From: Methanobrevibacter sp.
GTDB taxonomy: Archaea > Methanobacteriota > Methanobacteria > Methanobacteriales > Methanobacteriaceae
NCBI GenBank assembly: GCA_016838945.1
Contig: JADLKP010000149.1
Span: 1 to 5,764 of the forward strand
Reading direction: 5' to 3'
Length of the DNA: 5,764 nt
The position numbers were made by a program, and so were the translations under genes. Positions 4,542 to 5,764 of this stretch are shown here, in pieces. Each line of letters begins with the position of its first letter. Within the stretch, counting starts at the first letter, position 1. The notes below the pieces were generated by a model. It was not told the origin of the DNA. It made no database searches and saw nothing but the letters and a program-made list of their open reading frames with translations.

Positions 4542-5708
4542 TTAAAAGATACCATCTAAGAATTCATCTAAAGGATCTGCTGGAGCTTCTTCAGATTCTC
4601 CTAAAACAGTTCCTTCAAAATCTTCATCGAATTCGATTTCTTCGAATTCATCATTTTGAGGTTCAATGGTATATTGAGATTTTACGCCAGAAACAACAAT
4701 GGTTGTTCTAATCATGTTATGTAATTCTTCATCAATTTGAGCTCCCCAAATGATGTTTGCTTCTGGATCTAATCTGTCACCGACAATTTGCACAATCTTT
4801 TCAGCTTCGTTCAAGGTTAAGTCGGAACTACCTGAAATGTTAATTAAAGCGCCTTTAGCATTGGAAATGTCAATGTCCAATAATGGGCTGCTTAATGCTT
4901 CATGTACAGATTCGATTGCTCTGTCGCCAGATTCTGATTCTCCCATACCAATCATTGCCATACCGGAACCTTTCATGATGGAACTGATATCAGCAAAGTC
5001 CAAACTGATGAGTCCAGGTTTGGTAATGAGTTCAGTGATTCCTTTAACAGCTCTTCCTAAGATTTCATCTGAAGCCATGAAAGCTTTGTTTAAAGGAAGG
5101 TTAGGAGCAACTTCCAACAATTTATCATTTGGAATGACAATTACAGTATCTGCATTTTCTTGAAGTTTTGCTAAACCGACTTCTGCATTTTCTCTTCTTT
5201 TGACCCCTTCAGCAGAGAAAGGCATAGTTGCTACAGCAACAGTTAAAGCGCCAGCTTTTTTAGCTACTTTGGAAATTACAGGTGCAGAACCGGTACCGGT
5301 TCCTCCACCAAGACCACAAGTAACAAATACCATGTCAGCGCCTTCCAATTCTACTCTAATGTCTTCTTCACTTTCTTCAGCAGATTCTTCACCGACGGTA
5401 GGTTCTCCACCAGCACCGAGACCGCCACAGGTTTGTCTGCCTAAAAGTAATTTTTTATCAGCAGTACTGTAGAATAAATCTTGAGCATCAGTATTTACAG
5501 TAATAGTTTTTGCACCTTCAATACCGATTTCATTTAATCTTGAAATGGTATTGTTTCCTGCACCACCAGTACCAACTACAATAATGTTAGCACGGCTGCC
5601 TTCAATGATTTTTAATAATTCTTCATCTAAAGCATCATTTGATTTTTTAGGAGCAGAATTTTCAATGGTTTCTTCTGATCCTTTAATTGCATCATCTATA
5701 AATTTCAC
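4542..5708 (-). CDS. ftsZ: Cell division protein FtsZ
   Basis: This tubulin-family GTPase of 388 residues polymerises into the division ring. The sequence shows the nucleotide-binding loop GTGGAGNN (46-53), the tubulin signature GGGTGTG (134-140), the RREN region (about 171-174) and the T7 loop LDFADI (236-241), whose aspartates activate GTP in the next subunit. A Glu/Asp-rich linker (about 350-377) leads to the C-terminal peptide LDEFLDGIF (380-388), the type of tail that binds the membrane anchor SepF in archaea. I chose the GTG at 5708 because it gives MKFIDDAIKGSEE, the normal family start, and has a G-rich GTGGGG stretch at suitable distance. An upstream in-frame TTG at 5723 would add five residues but lacks a ribosome site. 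The T7 loop has Ser where bacterial FtsZ has Asn. A TATA-like element lies about 50 nt upstream. Confidence 0.97.
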   Translation of the reverse strand: MKFIDDAIKGSEETIENSAPKKSNDALDEELLKIIEGSRANIIVVGTGGAGNNTISRLNEIGIEGAKTITVNTDAQDLFYSTADKKLLLGRQTCGGLGAGGEPTVGEESAEESEEDIRVELEGADMVFVTCGLGGGTGTGSAPVISKVAKKAGALTVAVATMPFSAEGVKRRENAEVGLAKLQENADTVIVIPNDKLLEVAPNLPLNKAFMASDEILGRAVKGITELITKPGLISLDFADISSIMKGSGMAMIGMGESESGDRAIESVHEALSSPLLDIDISNAKGALINISGSSDLTLNEAEKIVQIVGDRLDPEANIIWGAQIDEELHNMIRTTIVVSGVKSQYTIEPQNDEFEEIEFDEDFEGTVLGESEEAPADPLDEFLDGIF

Positions 5709-5755
5709 GAGTAAACCCCACAAATTATTGATTAATTAAAAATTATTTATCATAA

Positions 5756-5764
5756 GTATAAATA
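5756..5764 (-). promoter_or_regulatory. Candidate TATA box for ftsZ
   Basis: The minus strand reads TATTTATAC at the very edge of the window. Transcription would start near 5733, leaving about 25 nt before the GTG start. The BRE would lie outside the window, so the element cannot be fully judged. Confidence 0.35.

Noticed and set aside
4487..5739. Plus-strand frames opposite ftsZ (4487-4711, 4750-5163, 5200-5472, 5545-5739)
   Set aside because: They are shadows of ftsZ codons with no start signals or recognisable domains.

Overview
The window is a stretch of archaeal core-gene DNA, strongly AT-rich, with every recognisable gene on the minus strand. In order of transcription (right to left) it carries ftsZ, secE (SEC61 gamma type), spt5 (archaeal NusG), rpl11, rpl1, rpl10 (P0) and rpl12 (P1). 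The protein types are archaeal: a 335-aa P0-like L10 and a 103-aa P1 that share an acidic GLGALFG tail, a 59-aa SecE and a two-domain Spt5. Shine-Dalgarno sites are AGGAGG or GGTGA-like and the promoter elements are TATA/BRE type. The low GC, the gene order and the sequence style point to a Methanobacteriales methanogen, most likely Methanobrevibacter-like. That assignment is an inference made without a database search.

Layout. 4542-5708 is ftsZ, with a TATA-like element at the right edge and three successive hairpins after its stop. 4058-4237 is secE, followed by two hairpins, one with a UUCG loop. 3599-4057 is a 459-nt gene-free stretch holding the best BRE+TATA match in the window, about 300 nt upstream of spt5, plus a second TATA close to spt5. 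spt5 and rpl11 overlap by one base (TAATG) and must be cotranscribed. 2233-2615 is a 383-nt gene-free leader in front of rpl1. rpl1 and rpl10 are separated by one base. rpl12 follows after 133 nt and probably also has its own promoter. 1-139 is a T-rich (minus strand) 3' region with a hairpin and a tandem-like direct repeat.

How it works together. L11, L1 and the L10-L12 stalk are the factor-binding and exit parts of the 50S subunit. Spt5 is the elongation factor that clamps RNA polymerase and links it to ribosomes. SecE is a channel subunit for protein export, and FtsZ drives division. The most informative non-coding signal is inside rpl1. Codons 9-22 carry a near copy of the L1-binding hairpin known from the autoregulatory mRNA of Methanococcus L1. 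It lies just downstream of a separate small hairpin that covers half of the rpl1 Shine-Dalgarno site. Together they suggest translational feedback control of the L1-L10(-L12) operon. I saw no mobile element, CRISPR array, tRNA/rRNA gene or novel defence-type system.
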